A DNA stretch of 64,000 nt, taken from the NCBI GenBank assembly GCA_020465985.1, contig JAANYP010002330.1, positions 62,001-126,000 on the forward strand, written 5' to 3'. Below the pieces are notes generated by a model. That model saw only the letters and a list, made by a program, of their open reading frames with translations, was not told the origin of the DNA and did not search any database. Shown here in pieces: positions 34,556 to 45,090 of the stretch. Both the position numbers and the translations under genes were made by a program. How positions within the stretch are numbered: the stretch's first letter is position 1; every line of letters starts with the position of its first letter. Source of the DNA: Centrapalus pauciflorus (Eukaryota > Streptophyta > Magnoliopsida > Asterales > Asteraceae).

Positions 34556-35440
34556 ACTTTTGGAGAATTTACAAGAATAAAGAATATGAACAAACAAAAG
34601 ATTGATAAGATTATCAGTTATCAGAATCAGATAAAATTCAAGAATTTAAAGACTAAAATGATGATGATAAAGATGATGAAATTGACAGGATATTATCATG
34701 ATAATTCTGGACAGGTTCAGTGAAATTCTGAACATAGAGATTTAAAGACTTAAAAAGCAGGCCAAAGACTTGATTTACAGAGAACAGATTGAAAAAGATA
34801 AAATCCTGAGATAACTCATGTGGCAGATTTTTATATCTGTTTGATAAAGACCCAGACCAGTGAGTTATAGATATTCAAATTGAACATGTTTAAATTCCGG
34901 TTGAGATATATTGTTGATGTTAGATTTATTGACATTCATTGTATCAGCTGGATTGAGACTTGTGCACACCATGGTTCGGTGTTGCCTAGTGGATCATGAT
35001 AGCTATTTGATTATCATTTCATATTGCATTTAAGACTTCTTCAGATATTGCTTTATGATTCATTGCTATCATGACTTCTATGACTTAAGCTTGCACTATT
35101 GATCAGACACTTGATAGATTTATTCAGCTTGATTAGCCTTAATGGTCTATTGTTCTAGACCTGGCTATTTCACCAGTTCTTATGAACTTGGTAATGACCT
35201 CCGATGTTCCGCCATATTGACTTACTGGTAGCTAGCCCAGTAAGTGGCTGATCCCCACGATTTAAGTGTGAGTGTGGCTTGAACATCATCCAATTCTATG
35301 ATTATATATCTCAATCATGAGGGCTATAGCGGCAGCCAAGACATATCACGCTAGACTGATGATCCGCTTGACACGCATGTTAATATTGAAAATCTATAAA
35401 CTCACTAAGCATTGCTTACAGTTGCTGCATTATAATTTTC

Positions 35441-35725
35441 GGGAGTTCTGCACTTTCTTCCGTACAAAGCTTCAAAAGGAGCCATCTTGATCGTTGAATG
35501 ATAACTGTTATTATACGAGAATTCGACCAAAGGCAAGTGGTCATCCCAGTTACCACCTAGATCAATAATGCAGGCACGGAGCATATCTTCAAGAGTCAAG
35601 ATAGTGCGTTCACTTTGGCCGTCTGCATTAGGGTGATAAGCTGTACTCATTGAGATTCGAGTACCCATCCCGTCTTGTAGTGCTTGCCAGAATCTAGAGG
35701 TGAAACGACTATCACGATCGGATAC
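35441..35725 (-). pseudogene. TK2 integrase fragment
   Basis: On the minus strand it reads SDRDSRFTSRFWQALQDGMG through EFSYNNSYHSTIKMAPFEAL to KCRTP. It belongs to the TK2 family but is neither arm of the inverted pair. It is fused to the truncated TK2p LTR on the left and cut by the SV3 LTR on the right, directly before the SDRD codons. Confidence 0.92.
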
Positions 35726-36374
35726 TGTAAGGTCTACCACTGACAGATCTATCTAGACGCGGATCCGTGAACGAGTGCGGAATCCTCGTTTACGGTCAGA
35801 CGGACAACTCTCAACCAACGGAAACACGGAGACTATTAGACGCTGAACGAACGACACACGAACGATCCTACGTACTAATTCTCTCCGAAATGGGACTCAC
35901 CTAGCTGATAAACTCGAGATCGCCTATTGCTTAATTCCTCACGAATTCTGCCAAAGGTCACTTAATCATTCGAGTCTATCCCTAATTATAGACCCTGATT
36001 CGAGTCTGTTGTGGGCCAACCTCGAATCTGGTCTAAGGCCTCATTCGAATCTGTCCATCTGACAGATTCGAATCTAACCTATATTCGAATCTAAGGATAC
36101 ATTCGAATCTATCACAGATTCGAATGTCTTCCTTTACATATTCGAATCTAACCAATACACTTAAACACTTAAGTGATGAAACTTATAATATTACCTTATG
36201 ATTGATTTTATCTTTGAGTTTTATGTTTAAACTTCTTGTAATACATTACATCAAGTTCAAACATACAAACACTGATAAACATCAATCATATATAATATAT
36301 ATATATACCAAACATATGCAAAATCACAATGTAAGACAACTTAGACTGCTATCGTCACACGGGATGTACCAACA
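35726..36374 (-). repeat. SV3 3' LTR
   Basis: On the + strand it runs TGTAAGGTCTACC to GTACCAACA. It contains AGATTCGAATCT-type words at 35955-36150. About 96% similar to the right LTR over the first 450 bp, then much less similar up to the last 30 bp (GACTGCTATCGTCACAC). Confidence 0.93.
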
Positions 36375-36387
36375 GACTCCCCCTTGA
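36375..36387 (-). other. SV3 polypurine tract
   Basis: On the minus strand TCAAGGGGGAGTC directly precedes the 3' LTR. Confidence 0.85.
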
Positions 36388-36433
36388 CGATAGCTTCTAA
36401 TAATTCACACATTTGATTTAAGAACATGGTTTA

Positions 36434-38601
36434 TTATTGATTCAAAATACTACCAGCATACAGACCTTTTTCTACACATACCTTGACTACATTTTCATAT
36501 TTACTCGCTTCAGCATCCATATGTGCGTCACTGGAAATCTTACAGTTATACAAGATCTGCAAGTCTTCTTTGGATAAGTTCACCAGGTGAAGCGGGTCAT
36601 AGACTCTAAGAATAACCTTTTCTTCTAAGTCTTCCATAACCGCTTCCCCAGTTTCTGTGTCAGCATACCACCACTTCAGATTCTTCAGAATGTTTTGTGG
36701 CATTGGCTTGAGAGGTACCTTCCTAAGACACCTGGCTGGCTTATAATGAATCCTCATCCAAGGTCTACCAGTTAGAGGGTCGATACGTGATGGATCCTCA
36801 ACTCTTTTCCCAACTCTTGGACTCAGGCGCTCAAATTTCCTCGATCTTCCCTCCTTTCTTATTATTCTTGCGATAACGTCCGCATAGGGATCATTGCCAA
36901 TATTGATCAGATCTTTCCATGCTAAATCTGCAATTTCAATCTTTGGCAAGGAGTTGAACGCCTTTAAGGTTCGCCTCATGTACTGAAGCCCGTCTTTTCT
37001 CTTTATTATGAATAGCTGCAGTTCTCTGTCAAAGAACCAGCTTAGAATTCTCTCAGACAGCTTCCCCGTACCTGGCACCCTCATTGTCCTTTTAATTGCT
37101 GCTTCCTTCTCCTCAGCCCTGAACCATAGCTTTCGTTTTTCTTCATTGGTTAGCTCTCTTGCAGGTTCCTCTGTCGATGGCTGAGGATTTAAGGCAACAT
37201 TCACTATATCTGCATCGACAATGTTATGTCCATCAATCATATAAGTATCTGTGATAGGATTCTGCTGCACAATTATCTCGTCAGCTTCATCATCCTCATC
37301 AGCAAGAACTTCATCATCTGATCGCCAGTCGACTATCTCCTCTGGCGCAATCTCCCCTTCTTCAAGCTCTTCATCTTCGTTATCAAAGCCTACATCCAGT
37401 GGATCATCATCAAGATCCATGAGCGCGTCAATCATCTCACTGATTTCAAAGTCTGTAGGCTCCTTAGACGAACTAGCTTCACTCCTGTTTCCTTCGCCTT
37501 GACTAGGCTCCCCCTGAATTTGAGTAACTTGAGCTGCAGGAAAATCTACAGACTCAATCTCTTTATTTGCACTGGGATCATTGCCTTCATCATCATCATC
37601 TTCTCGCTGAACTTCCTGATCTTTACAACTTGTCTCCCCCTGAGTTTGTAGATTTTTCATAAGCTGCTCTAGGAGGGACCGCATTGCTCGGATCTCAGAC
37701 GATTGGTCAGTGACAAAAGATTTAAGCTCAGTGTTTTCATCTCTTACACCTTCAATAATCATTCTCAACTCAGCATTCTCCTTATCCAGATTAGCGTTAT
37801 GTGCTTGGAGTTCACCAACTGCTTTAGTGAGAGTCATAATTTGAACGTGCTGAAAATCCACTCGACTCTTCAGCTGCAGTAATCTTTGATTTTCATTGTA
37901 TGCTTCTGGCATAGATGGAATGGACTGAAGGGGAGAAGGATTGAATGGTGGCGGAATATAGGGTTCGTGTTGCTGAGGTGGCGGTGATGGTGAATCTGTG
38001 GTTGGTGCTTGGGTTTGGGCTTGAGAGGTTTCTGGTTGCGCTTCCGAGATTGAAGACGACCCTTGCATAAATCTATGACGTTTTGCGCGTGGCCTCGTCA
38101 CTAACGTAGCAATCTCTTCTTCTTCATAATCGGACTCCTCCAATTCCCTGGTCTCTCTCCTCCTCGAACCACCTTGATTGACAATCAATCTAGAACCATA
38201 AGTCTCAAAACGACTTCCAGTTTCGGTAGTTACCACCTCATGAACTTCATCTGATTCGGTTTCAGATTCCGAAGATGTCAATCCTGCCTCAGCCCCCTCT
38301 GGCTCATATTCGTCAACATCACGAAATAGATCATCATTATCTCCTGGCGGACTCAGCAGCTCATCCACCAATGCTGCTGCAACATCTTCATTTGCATGTG
38401 GACCCGAAGCCCATATTTCCTCCAATGTTTGGGCTATTTGCTCGGTTTCTGGATTGGCACTTGAAGGCCCAGCTTCCTGTACCTCTGGCTCCGGCTGACT
38501 CGTAGAAGGCCTAGACGCCTGAGACTGAGTTGTAATATCGCTTTGTCTTCGCCTTGGATCACGTGGACGAGCACGAGTCTGAAGCGGTTGCTGATGCGGT
38601 A

Positions 38602-38638
<37 letters not shown>

Positions 38639-39457
38639 AACTTCTATTTCACATGCCCAGTTGGCATTATCAGGTGCCACAAAGTTCCTGTCTAAGATAG
38701 CTCCAAACAACGGACGAGCAGTAGGAACAGCCAATCTTCCTCGGTGTGAGGAACAATCAGCAAATATGCGTTTTTCCATTATATTTACGCTCAAAGAATC
38801 ATTCGATTGTGGCAGACTTGGCAAAAAGTGACGTATCAACATCATCACGAACCTCGGATACAACAGGAACCTTTCTCTCTCAGGAGCTGTAATTTGATGA
38901 ATAAATTCTGAGAAAATCAGCTGCGAGAAACTAAACTTCTTATTGTACACCATCGCGATCATTGCTGATTGGATTTTTGATACAATGTAATCAAATCCAG
39001 CTTTCTTCGGTGCAAAACAGATCATGAAGACATGCACTAAGAATCGCCATTGCCCGATCAGGCCACTCTTCATATAAGACGACTTTGTTACATCTAGACT
39101 GTAACCCATTCGTTGAAAAGCCGCTTGCCTAATACTTAGTGGAAAGTCAATAGGCCTAGACTCCTCTTCCTCAGATCCTAGCTGCAACACTTGACGCAGC
39201 ATATCAGCAGAGAATACCAACGGTTGCTCTGCGATCCTCGTTCTCAGCACTGTCGGGGTGACAGAGCAGTCAACTTGTAAGTGATCATAGAACTGCCTCA
39301 CATATGAGATTACAATCGGAATGTTCTGAAACAAAGCGTAGCTTATTCTGGATTCAGCTAAGAAGTCCAACACTTCACGATAACCCTGCGCCTCAGGGAT
39401 ATGATTATCTGGATTAAGAACCATATTGTGCTTAGGGACGAAAGCACGAAGCGCCAT
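36434..39457 (-). CDS. SV3 extra ORF downstream of pol (unknown function)
   Basis: An open frame of 1007 codons. The start MALRAFVPKHN at 39457 is chosen because a predicted acceptor ends three bases upstream; an upstream in-frame ATG at 39472 would lie in the intron. Residues 1-230 form the domain shared with SV1, SV2 and SV4 (SYVRQFYDHLQ, DMLRQVLQL, IGQWRFLVHVFMICFAPKKAGFD). A Gln run (near 38600-38640), acidic stretches and a coiled coil of about 75 residues (VDFQHVQIMTLTKAVGEL onward) follow. The C-terminal 270 residues look globular (FFDRELQLFIIKRKDGLQYM). No clear signal peptide or membrane segment. The role is unknown; an envelope is possible only by position. Confidence 0.82.
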
Positions 39458-39459
39458 AT

Positions 39460-40027
39460 CTGTACAATACATAAAATTGTTAGATTATTATTAAAAATCA
39501 ATAAACTTGTTTAAATTCAAATTTGTTTTATCTTGTATTTGATTAAATACACAATCTAACACAATTAAATTTTCACAAGGTTAATAAAATTTAAATTCAA
39601 CAAAATAAATGAAGTACAGAATCGAGAGAAACAGATTCGAAGTGCCCATATTCGAATGTGATGGACAGATTCGAAAATACCCTATTCGAGTCTGATAGAC
39701 AGATTCGAATATCTGGTCATCTCGAATCTATTGATAGATTCGAGAAAGCCATGATCAGATTCGAACCTATTATCAGATTCGAAAGGCCGTCGGACCTTAT
39801 TTCAACAAAAACCAACAATTTTAACCATTTTGAACGTAGCAAATCACATACATTAGTTCAACTAGGTTCTAATTATAGATTTATGCTTTTAATTTGATCT
39901 TTTATTAGTCCAAACTTGGTAATTTTGCAAAAACCCAATTTTGACCAATAGAACATCAAAATGTGATGTTTAAGTCCAAATTTGTGTATTAAACCACCAA
40001 AATCTTGTACAATCCTGTTGATTATAC
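39460..40027 (-). other. Putative 5' intron of the SV3 extra gene
   Basis: On the minus strand the donor is ATCTAG|GTATAATC at 40027 and the acceptor TATTGTACAG ends at 39460. The leader starts after the TATA box at 40187-40194. Part of the word array lies inside. Confidence 0.55.
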
Positions 40028-40275
40028 CTAGATATGAGATTAGAATCGAACACAAAGACTTCAAACTCGACGAAATGTCGTTTAGTAGAGATTCGATAGA
40101 CTCGAGAATAGATTCGAGATCGCCAAAGACAGATTCGAGAAATCAGATTCGAGGGTAGTAAGAAATAAATGCCATTACTGTGGACCTATTTATACTACCT
40201 ACCTTCGAGTCTATGCAATTTCGAGTCTACTGACAGATTCGAAGTATCTCACATTCGAGTCTGTCTTAGATTCGA
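39620..40275 (-). repeat. AGATTCGAATCT word array upstream of SV3 extra ORF
   Basis: Two blocks (39620-39785 and 40060-40275) of AGATTCGAA, ATTCGAGTCT and AGACTCGAG in both orientations. They flank the internal TATA box and fill part of the intron. The class is the same as in TK1 and in the SV3 LTRs and gag leader. Confidence 0.85.
40187..40194 (-). promoter_or_regulatory. TATA box upstream of SV3 extra gene
   Basis: On the minus strand TATAAATA in GTAGTATAAATAGG is a consensus plant TATA box. The leader and donor follow at suitable distances (about 160 bp to the donor). Confidence 0.6.
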
Positions 40276-40299
40276 AATTTCCAACACTTAGAAAAATTT

Positions 40300-41700
40300 C
40301 GGAAATTTTGAAATATTTTCAACTTTTACCAACTATTTTCTACTGTGTAGTGTAACCAGATAAACTATGCCAAATCTTTTACCCTAAGCTCAGATATTTC
40401 ACGCATTGTATATTTTATTCAACTTTGAATGCACCCTCAGTAATTTTTGACCTTTTACCTAAGTAAAAATTAAACTAAACTAAAATAAAATAAAATAAAA
40501 TAAGCTAAGGTAAAAATAAAATAAAATAAAATAAAATTTTGACTAAAAAATTTAATCTAGACTTAAGTTATAAAAATAAATTTACAAGCTAAGCTAAATA
40601 CCAAACAACATATTTTTGATGAGTATAGTCTAAGAAAGGTTCAATCAGATAGCGATGTCCGATACTAACTTTCAGTACTTAAACTTTCACACTTAGGAAT
40701 TTTTGATTCCTTTGATTGTTTGTCGTGACATACCCATTTAGCCGATTGTTGGTATTTTACCCTGTTAAACACTCTACATTTCGGAATATCCCTTGGCCTT
40801 TTTATTTATCAGGAAATTATCTTACGTGACTCAGACATAGACATACTTTTATGATCGAGGCACACAGACAAAATTCTAACTTGTTGGTATTTGCAAACTT
40901 TCTTTAAAAGACAAACATCGGACACAGGTCTGTATTCTCATACAACAAAGTGTCTTAGTTCGACTTAAGGTTTAACTTTAAAGTTAGCAGATAGCGGTGA
41001 CAGGTCTGTACTGACGTACAACAAAGCGACATGTCTGCTAACCCGAATCTAAACAGAGACAACAGGTCTGTACTTACGTACAACAGAGTTGCATGTTTTC
41101 GACTCTCAGTTTTTCATGATATTTCTATTCTTTCCATTTTCAGACGTATTTGATGTTGCTATACATCCCCAGAAAGTTTGCATACCTCATTTAGACTCAA
41201 TGTTTGTATGTCTTGTACATAAAAATTAAGACCGATTGGTCATACATCTAAGCTAGTGACACGTTTGACTTTTTCTAGAATATTTTATTAGCCTTTAGAT
41301 ACCCTATATGTATTATGCCTACCAACACATCAAACTAAATAAAGTATAACACTTAGGATTTAGTTGCATTATGTGTGAAAGCCTAAACACTTAGAGTCTG
41401 TAACGACGGTGCTAATTTTCGTCACTTTGAACCTATGTATCTAAGACTTAACTCCTTTTCTGATATTCTCTTTTTTTTGTATTTTTGTAATTTTCTCTCT
41501 TTTTTCTTTTGTTTTTCATAGCAAAACGCATTAAACTAAGCTAATCTACTAACTTACTAAAAATAGAAACTTACTAAAAATAGAAACTTTCCTAAATTAG
41601 AAACTTACCTAAATTAGAAACTTTCCTAAATTAGCAGACTACAGTAAAAAGAAAGAAATATAACAACTATAAAAGGAAATAAAATACTACTAAGGTCAAT
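40300..41700. other. SV3 spacer between pol and extra gene
   Basis: AT-rich non-coding sequence. It holds three copies of an ACAGGTCTGTA-ACGTACAACA unit (about 40925, 41000 and 41060) and a short tandem repeat of AAATTAGAAACTT (41565-41630). The function is not known. Confidence 0.6.
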
Positions 41701-44700
41701 TTACTCTGGGTTGCGCATTCCATTAAGTTGAATTAAATACTCAAAACGTGACTTATCAAACGCTTTGGTAAATAAATCAGCATTATTATCTTCAGTTGCC
41801 ACCTTTACCAGTTTGATCAAATTCTTTTCAGCACAATCACGAATAAAATGATGCCTTATGTCTATGTGCTTTGTTTTACTGTGTTTAACTGGATTATTTG
41901 TTATTGCAATAGTAGATTGATTGTCTATCCTAATTGGAGTTTGAGTATAAGCCAAACCGTAATCCCGCAATTGTTGTTGTATCCACAGAACCTGTGAACA
42001 GCAACTACCAGCAGCAACATACTCGGCCTCGCACGTTGACACGGCTACCGATGTTTGTTTCTTGCATTGCCAGGACACCAATCTCCCTCCTAGGAACTGA
42101 CAACCTCCAGTCGTTGATTTGCGCGTCAAGCTGCATCCTCCGTAGTCAGAATCTGTGAACGCCTCCAACTCTAGATCTCCCTCCGCGTGATACCAAAGTC
42201 CCAGCTTCGGTTTCGACTTGAGGTATCGTAGAATCCGCTTCACAGCTTTCATATGCATCTCCTTCGGATTCGCTTGAAACCTAGCACAAATACACACAGC
42301 AAACATTATGTCAGGTCTTGAAGCAGTTAAATACATAAGTGACCCAATCATGGCCCGATATAAAGTCGGATCCACATCGGTATCACCATCAGTACCCGGC
42401 CCGAGATTGTGATTCACTTGAATCGGCGTGCTGAAATGGGCAGTCAACTTTGTTCCTTCCATCCCAAACCGTTCCAATATGTCATAGACATACTTGGTCT
42501 GATGGATAAACATGCCTTCCTTCTTCTGGTCAACTTGTAACCCCAAAAAGAAATTCAACTCCCCCATAGCACTCATCTCGAACTTAGACTTCATCACCTT
42601 CTCAAAATCTTTGCACATCTGTTCGTCTGATGATCCAAAGATGATATCATCGACGTACACTTGCACCAAGATAAAGTGATCTCCTTTTCTCTTCACAAAA
42701 AGAGTACTATCTATCCTACCCCTCTCAAAGCCGTTTTCTAAGAGATGGTTCGATAGAGTCTCATACCATGCCCTAGGTGCCTGATGTAATCCGTAAAGAG
42801 CCTTATCTAAGCGATATACTCTATCAGGATATTTAGGATCTGTAAACCCGGGCGGTTGTTCTACATATACTAACTCCTTCACTTTCCCATACAGGAAAGC
42901 ACTCTTAACGTCCAGTTGATATACTTTAAATCCTTTGAAGGAGGCAAAAGCTAAAAACAACCTAATTGCTTCTAACCTTGCTACAGGTGCAAACACTTCG
43001 TTGTAATCGATTCCTTCCTCTTGGTTGAAACCCTTTACAACTAATCTCGCCTTGTTGCGCGTGACTATACCCCGATCGTCTCTTTTGCACTTAAAAACCC
43101 ATTTGGTTCCTATTGCAATCTCCCCTCGAGGTAACGGAACTAACTCCCACACTTCTAGTTTCCTAAATTGTGAAAGTTCTTCCTGCATCGCTTCAACCCA
43201 GGAGTTGTCCTTAAGTGCCATTTGCACATTTTTGGGCTCTACTTGCGATATGAAACACGAATATAGACATGTATGATATGCCTCGGAGTCGTTTATCATC
43301 GACAACAACACAGTGTTGTTATTTACACTACTTCGAGTCCTCACACCCTCGTTAGGATTTCCTATGATGCTATCTATAGGATGGTTCTTGTTAATTCTAG
43401 AGGTCTCTATTTCGTCTACCCTTAGATTATCTCCTAAGTTGGATCCTATTTCACCTAAAGGGGGAACAGGCTCAGCTTCCACATTTTCTTCCTCACGGAC
43501 GTTTTCCTCAGAGGCAGAACTTGATGCTTGAGTCTGATTCTCAGTGTTAGGTTCTTCTGGATTAGCAACTTCTGGAGACCCATCTACAGTCGCAGTAGTC
43601 TCGGACGTAGATTCGAATGTGGTCCTTGGAAAAATATGGCCATCGTCATTTAGATGTAACGTCGCCATGTCTTTATCAATTGTACCTGCAGTATCATCCA
43701 AAGGAATGTTAAATGACTCAAATAACTTATCATAGTCAAATATCCATTCCGGACCAGTTTGGGGTTCATGTGTATAACTTGTGACTTCAATATTATACAC
43801 AATCTCCACAGTACCATTCCTTTTGTTAAAAACCCGTTTGTTTGGTGAGTTTGGCACATAACCTAGGAAGTATCCTTCGTCAGCCTTTTCACCAAACTTC
43901 TGTTGATGTTTTGTTCTTAAAAGTGTGCATGGTACTCCAAACGGTTCGAATCCAGTTAAGTTAGGTGGCCTTTTATTCAAAATTTCATAACATGTTTTGT
44001 TCAATGATTTGACTGTAAGGACTCTATTTAAAATATGGCACGCGGTATTCACTGCCTCCCCCCAAAACATGGTAGGAAGCTTTGAATCCGAAAGCATAGT
44101 CCTTGCAGCCTCAATCAATGTTCTGTTTTTACGTTCGGCCACCCCATTCTGTTGAGGTTCATATGGTGCACTGAATTGATGCACGATGCCCTTTGATAGG
44201 CAATATACACCAATTACAGAGTTTTTAAATTCAGTCCCATTATCACTACGTATATTTTTAACCCTTGTTCCGTAGGAATTCTCCACTTGGTCTAAGAACC
44301 CGATGAGCTTTGTAGCCGTCTCGTCCTTTGTACCTAAAAAGAAAACCCAAGAAAACCGTGAGTAATCGTCAGTGATAACTAAGCAAAACCAACTACCTCC
44401 TATACTCCTTTTGTTGATAGGGCCGAAAAGGTCCATATGCAACAAATCGAATGTCGAGGCTATGGAATTCTGCTTCTTGGACTTGTGTGTCTTCTTGTGT
44501 TGTTTGCCCTTCATGCACGGTAGACACTTGTCTTCAAATTGAAAACTCTTCAGAGGCACACCTTGCACCAAACCATTCTTCGTTATGTAGTTCATTTTCC
44601 TCAGGTGCAAGTGAGCCATGCGTCTGTGCCACAAAACCGATTCCGTTTCTGAAGCTTTTGATAGTAAGCAGATCGGACCCATCGAATTATCTGGCTTGTT

Positions 44701-45090
44701 CATATCGAGCATGTACAAGTCATTCTTCCTTGGAGCCCGCATCAATATCCAATCTTCAGGTATCTTGAATCCCGGCTTTAGCACTAACGCCTCAGTGTCA
44801 GTAAATAACACCGAGTTCTTCTTATCACAGATTTGAGATACACTAATGCGATTATGAACCAGTTTATCAACGTGATAAACTTGATCCAATGTAATCGTCC
44901 CATTAGTGACTTCTCCAGTTCCAGTGATATTTCCTCCTTTGTTGCCCGCGAATGATACAAATCCCCTATTACCCCCCTTGAAGTCTGTGAGAAGACTTCT
45001 TTCCCCCGTCATATGCCTGGAGCAACCACTGTCGACGAACCACTTGTTGTTTGGACCGGTAGTTATCTCCTGCACATGAAAGGAAATAGG
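41701..45090 (-). CDS. SV3 pol: protease, integrase, reverse transcriptase, RNase H
   Basis: One open frame; the first Met is at 45075. It lies in the same frame as gag and is separated from it by a single TAA (45091-45093). Order: protease WFVDSGCSRHMTG; integrase zinc domain (LWHRRMAHLHLRKMN with CLPCMKGKQ) and DDE core (HMDLFGPI, IRSDNGTEF, NGVAERKN); a Glu/Ser-rich linker; RT with YVDDIIFGS and KFEMSAMGELNFFLGLQV; RNase H with TDSDYGGC, STCEAEYVAAG and HSKTKHIDIRHHFI. All catalytic residues I can check are present. This is the best preserved pol in the window and could have mobilised decayed relatives. Confidence 0.95.
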   Translation of the reverse strand, partial: PISFHVQEITTGPNNKWFVDSGCSRHMTGERSLLTDFKGGNRGFVSFAGNKGGNITGTGEVTNGTITLDQVYHVDKLVHNRISVSQICDKKNSVLFTDTEALVLKPGFKIPEDWILMRAPRKNDLYMLDMNKPDNSMGPICLLSKASETESVLWHRRMAHLHLRKMNYITKNGLVQGVPLKSFQFEDKCLPCMKGKQHKKTHKSKKQNSIASTFDLLHMDLFGPINKRSIGGSWFCLVITDDYSRFSWVFFLGTKDETATKLIGFLDQVENSYGTRVKNIRSDNGTEFKNSVIGVYCLSKGIVHQFSAPYEPQQNGVAERKNRTLIEAARTMLSDSKLPTMFWGEAVNTACHILNRVLTVKSLNKTCYEILNKRPPNLTGFEPFGVPCTLLRTKHQQKFGEKADEGYFLGYVPNSPNKRVFNKRNGTVEIVYNIEVTSYTHEPQTGPEWIFDYDKLFESFNIPLDDTAGTIDKDMATLHLNDDGHIFPRTTFESTSETTATVDGSPEVANPEEPNTENQTQASSSASEENVREEENVEAEPVPPLGEIGSNLGDNLRVDEIETSRINKNHPIDSIIGNPNEGVRTRSSVNNNTVLLSMINDSEAYHTCLYSCFISQVEPKNVQMALKDNSWVEAMQEELSQFRKLEVWELVPLPRGEIAIGTKWVFKCKRDDRGIVTRNKARLVVKGFNQEEGIDYNEVFAPVARLEAIRLFLAFASFKGFKVYQLDVKSAFLYGKVKELVYVEQPPGFTDPKYPDRVYRLDKALYGLHQAPRAWYETLSNHLLENGFERGRIDSTLFVKRKGDHFILVQVYVDDIIFGSSDEQMCKDFEKVMKSKFEMSAMGELNFFLGLQVDQKKEGMFIHQTKYVYDILERFGMEGTKLTAHFSTPIQVNHNLGPGTDGDTDVDPTLYRAMIGSLMYLTASRPDIMFAVCICARFQANPKEMHMKAVKRILRYLKSKPKLGLWYHAEGDLELEAFTDSDYGGCSLTRKSTTGGCQFLGGRLVSWQCKKQTSVAVSTCEAEYVAAGSCCSQVLWIQQQLRDYGLAYTQTPIRIDNQSTIAITNNPVKHSKTKHIDIRHHFIRDCAEKNLIKLVKVATEDNNADLFTKAFDKSRFEYLIQLNGMRNPE

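Larger units (their letters stand above)
33312..35440 (+). repeat. TK2p 3' LTR, truncated at its end
   Basis: It starts TGTAACAACCCAGC 37 bp after the pol stop. A TATA-like CATATAAAC lies near 33522 and a donor-like GGAG|GTAATT at 33714. The word array is at 34125-34425, an AT repeat at 34485-34542, the conserved GTAGCTAGCCCAGTAAGTGG at about 35226 and CACTAAGCATTGCTTAC at about 35402. It is cut at 35440, about 40 bases before the expected micro-coding segment. Roughly the last 360 bp are missing. Confidence 0.8.

Noticed and set aside
36434..39457. Calling the extra ORF an envelope gene
   Set aside because: No signal peptide, membrane anchor or cleavage site is visible. Only its position is env-like.
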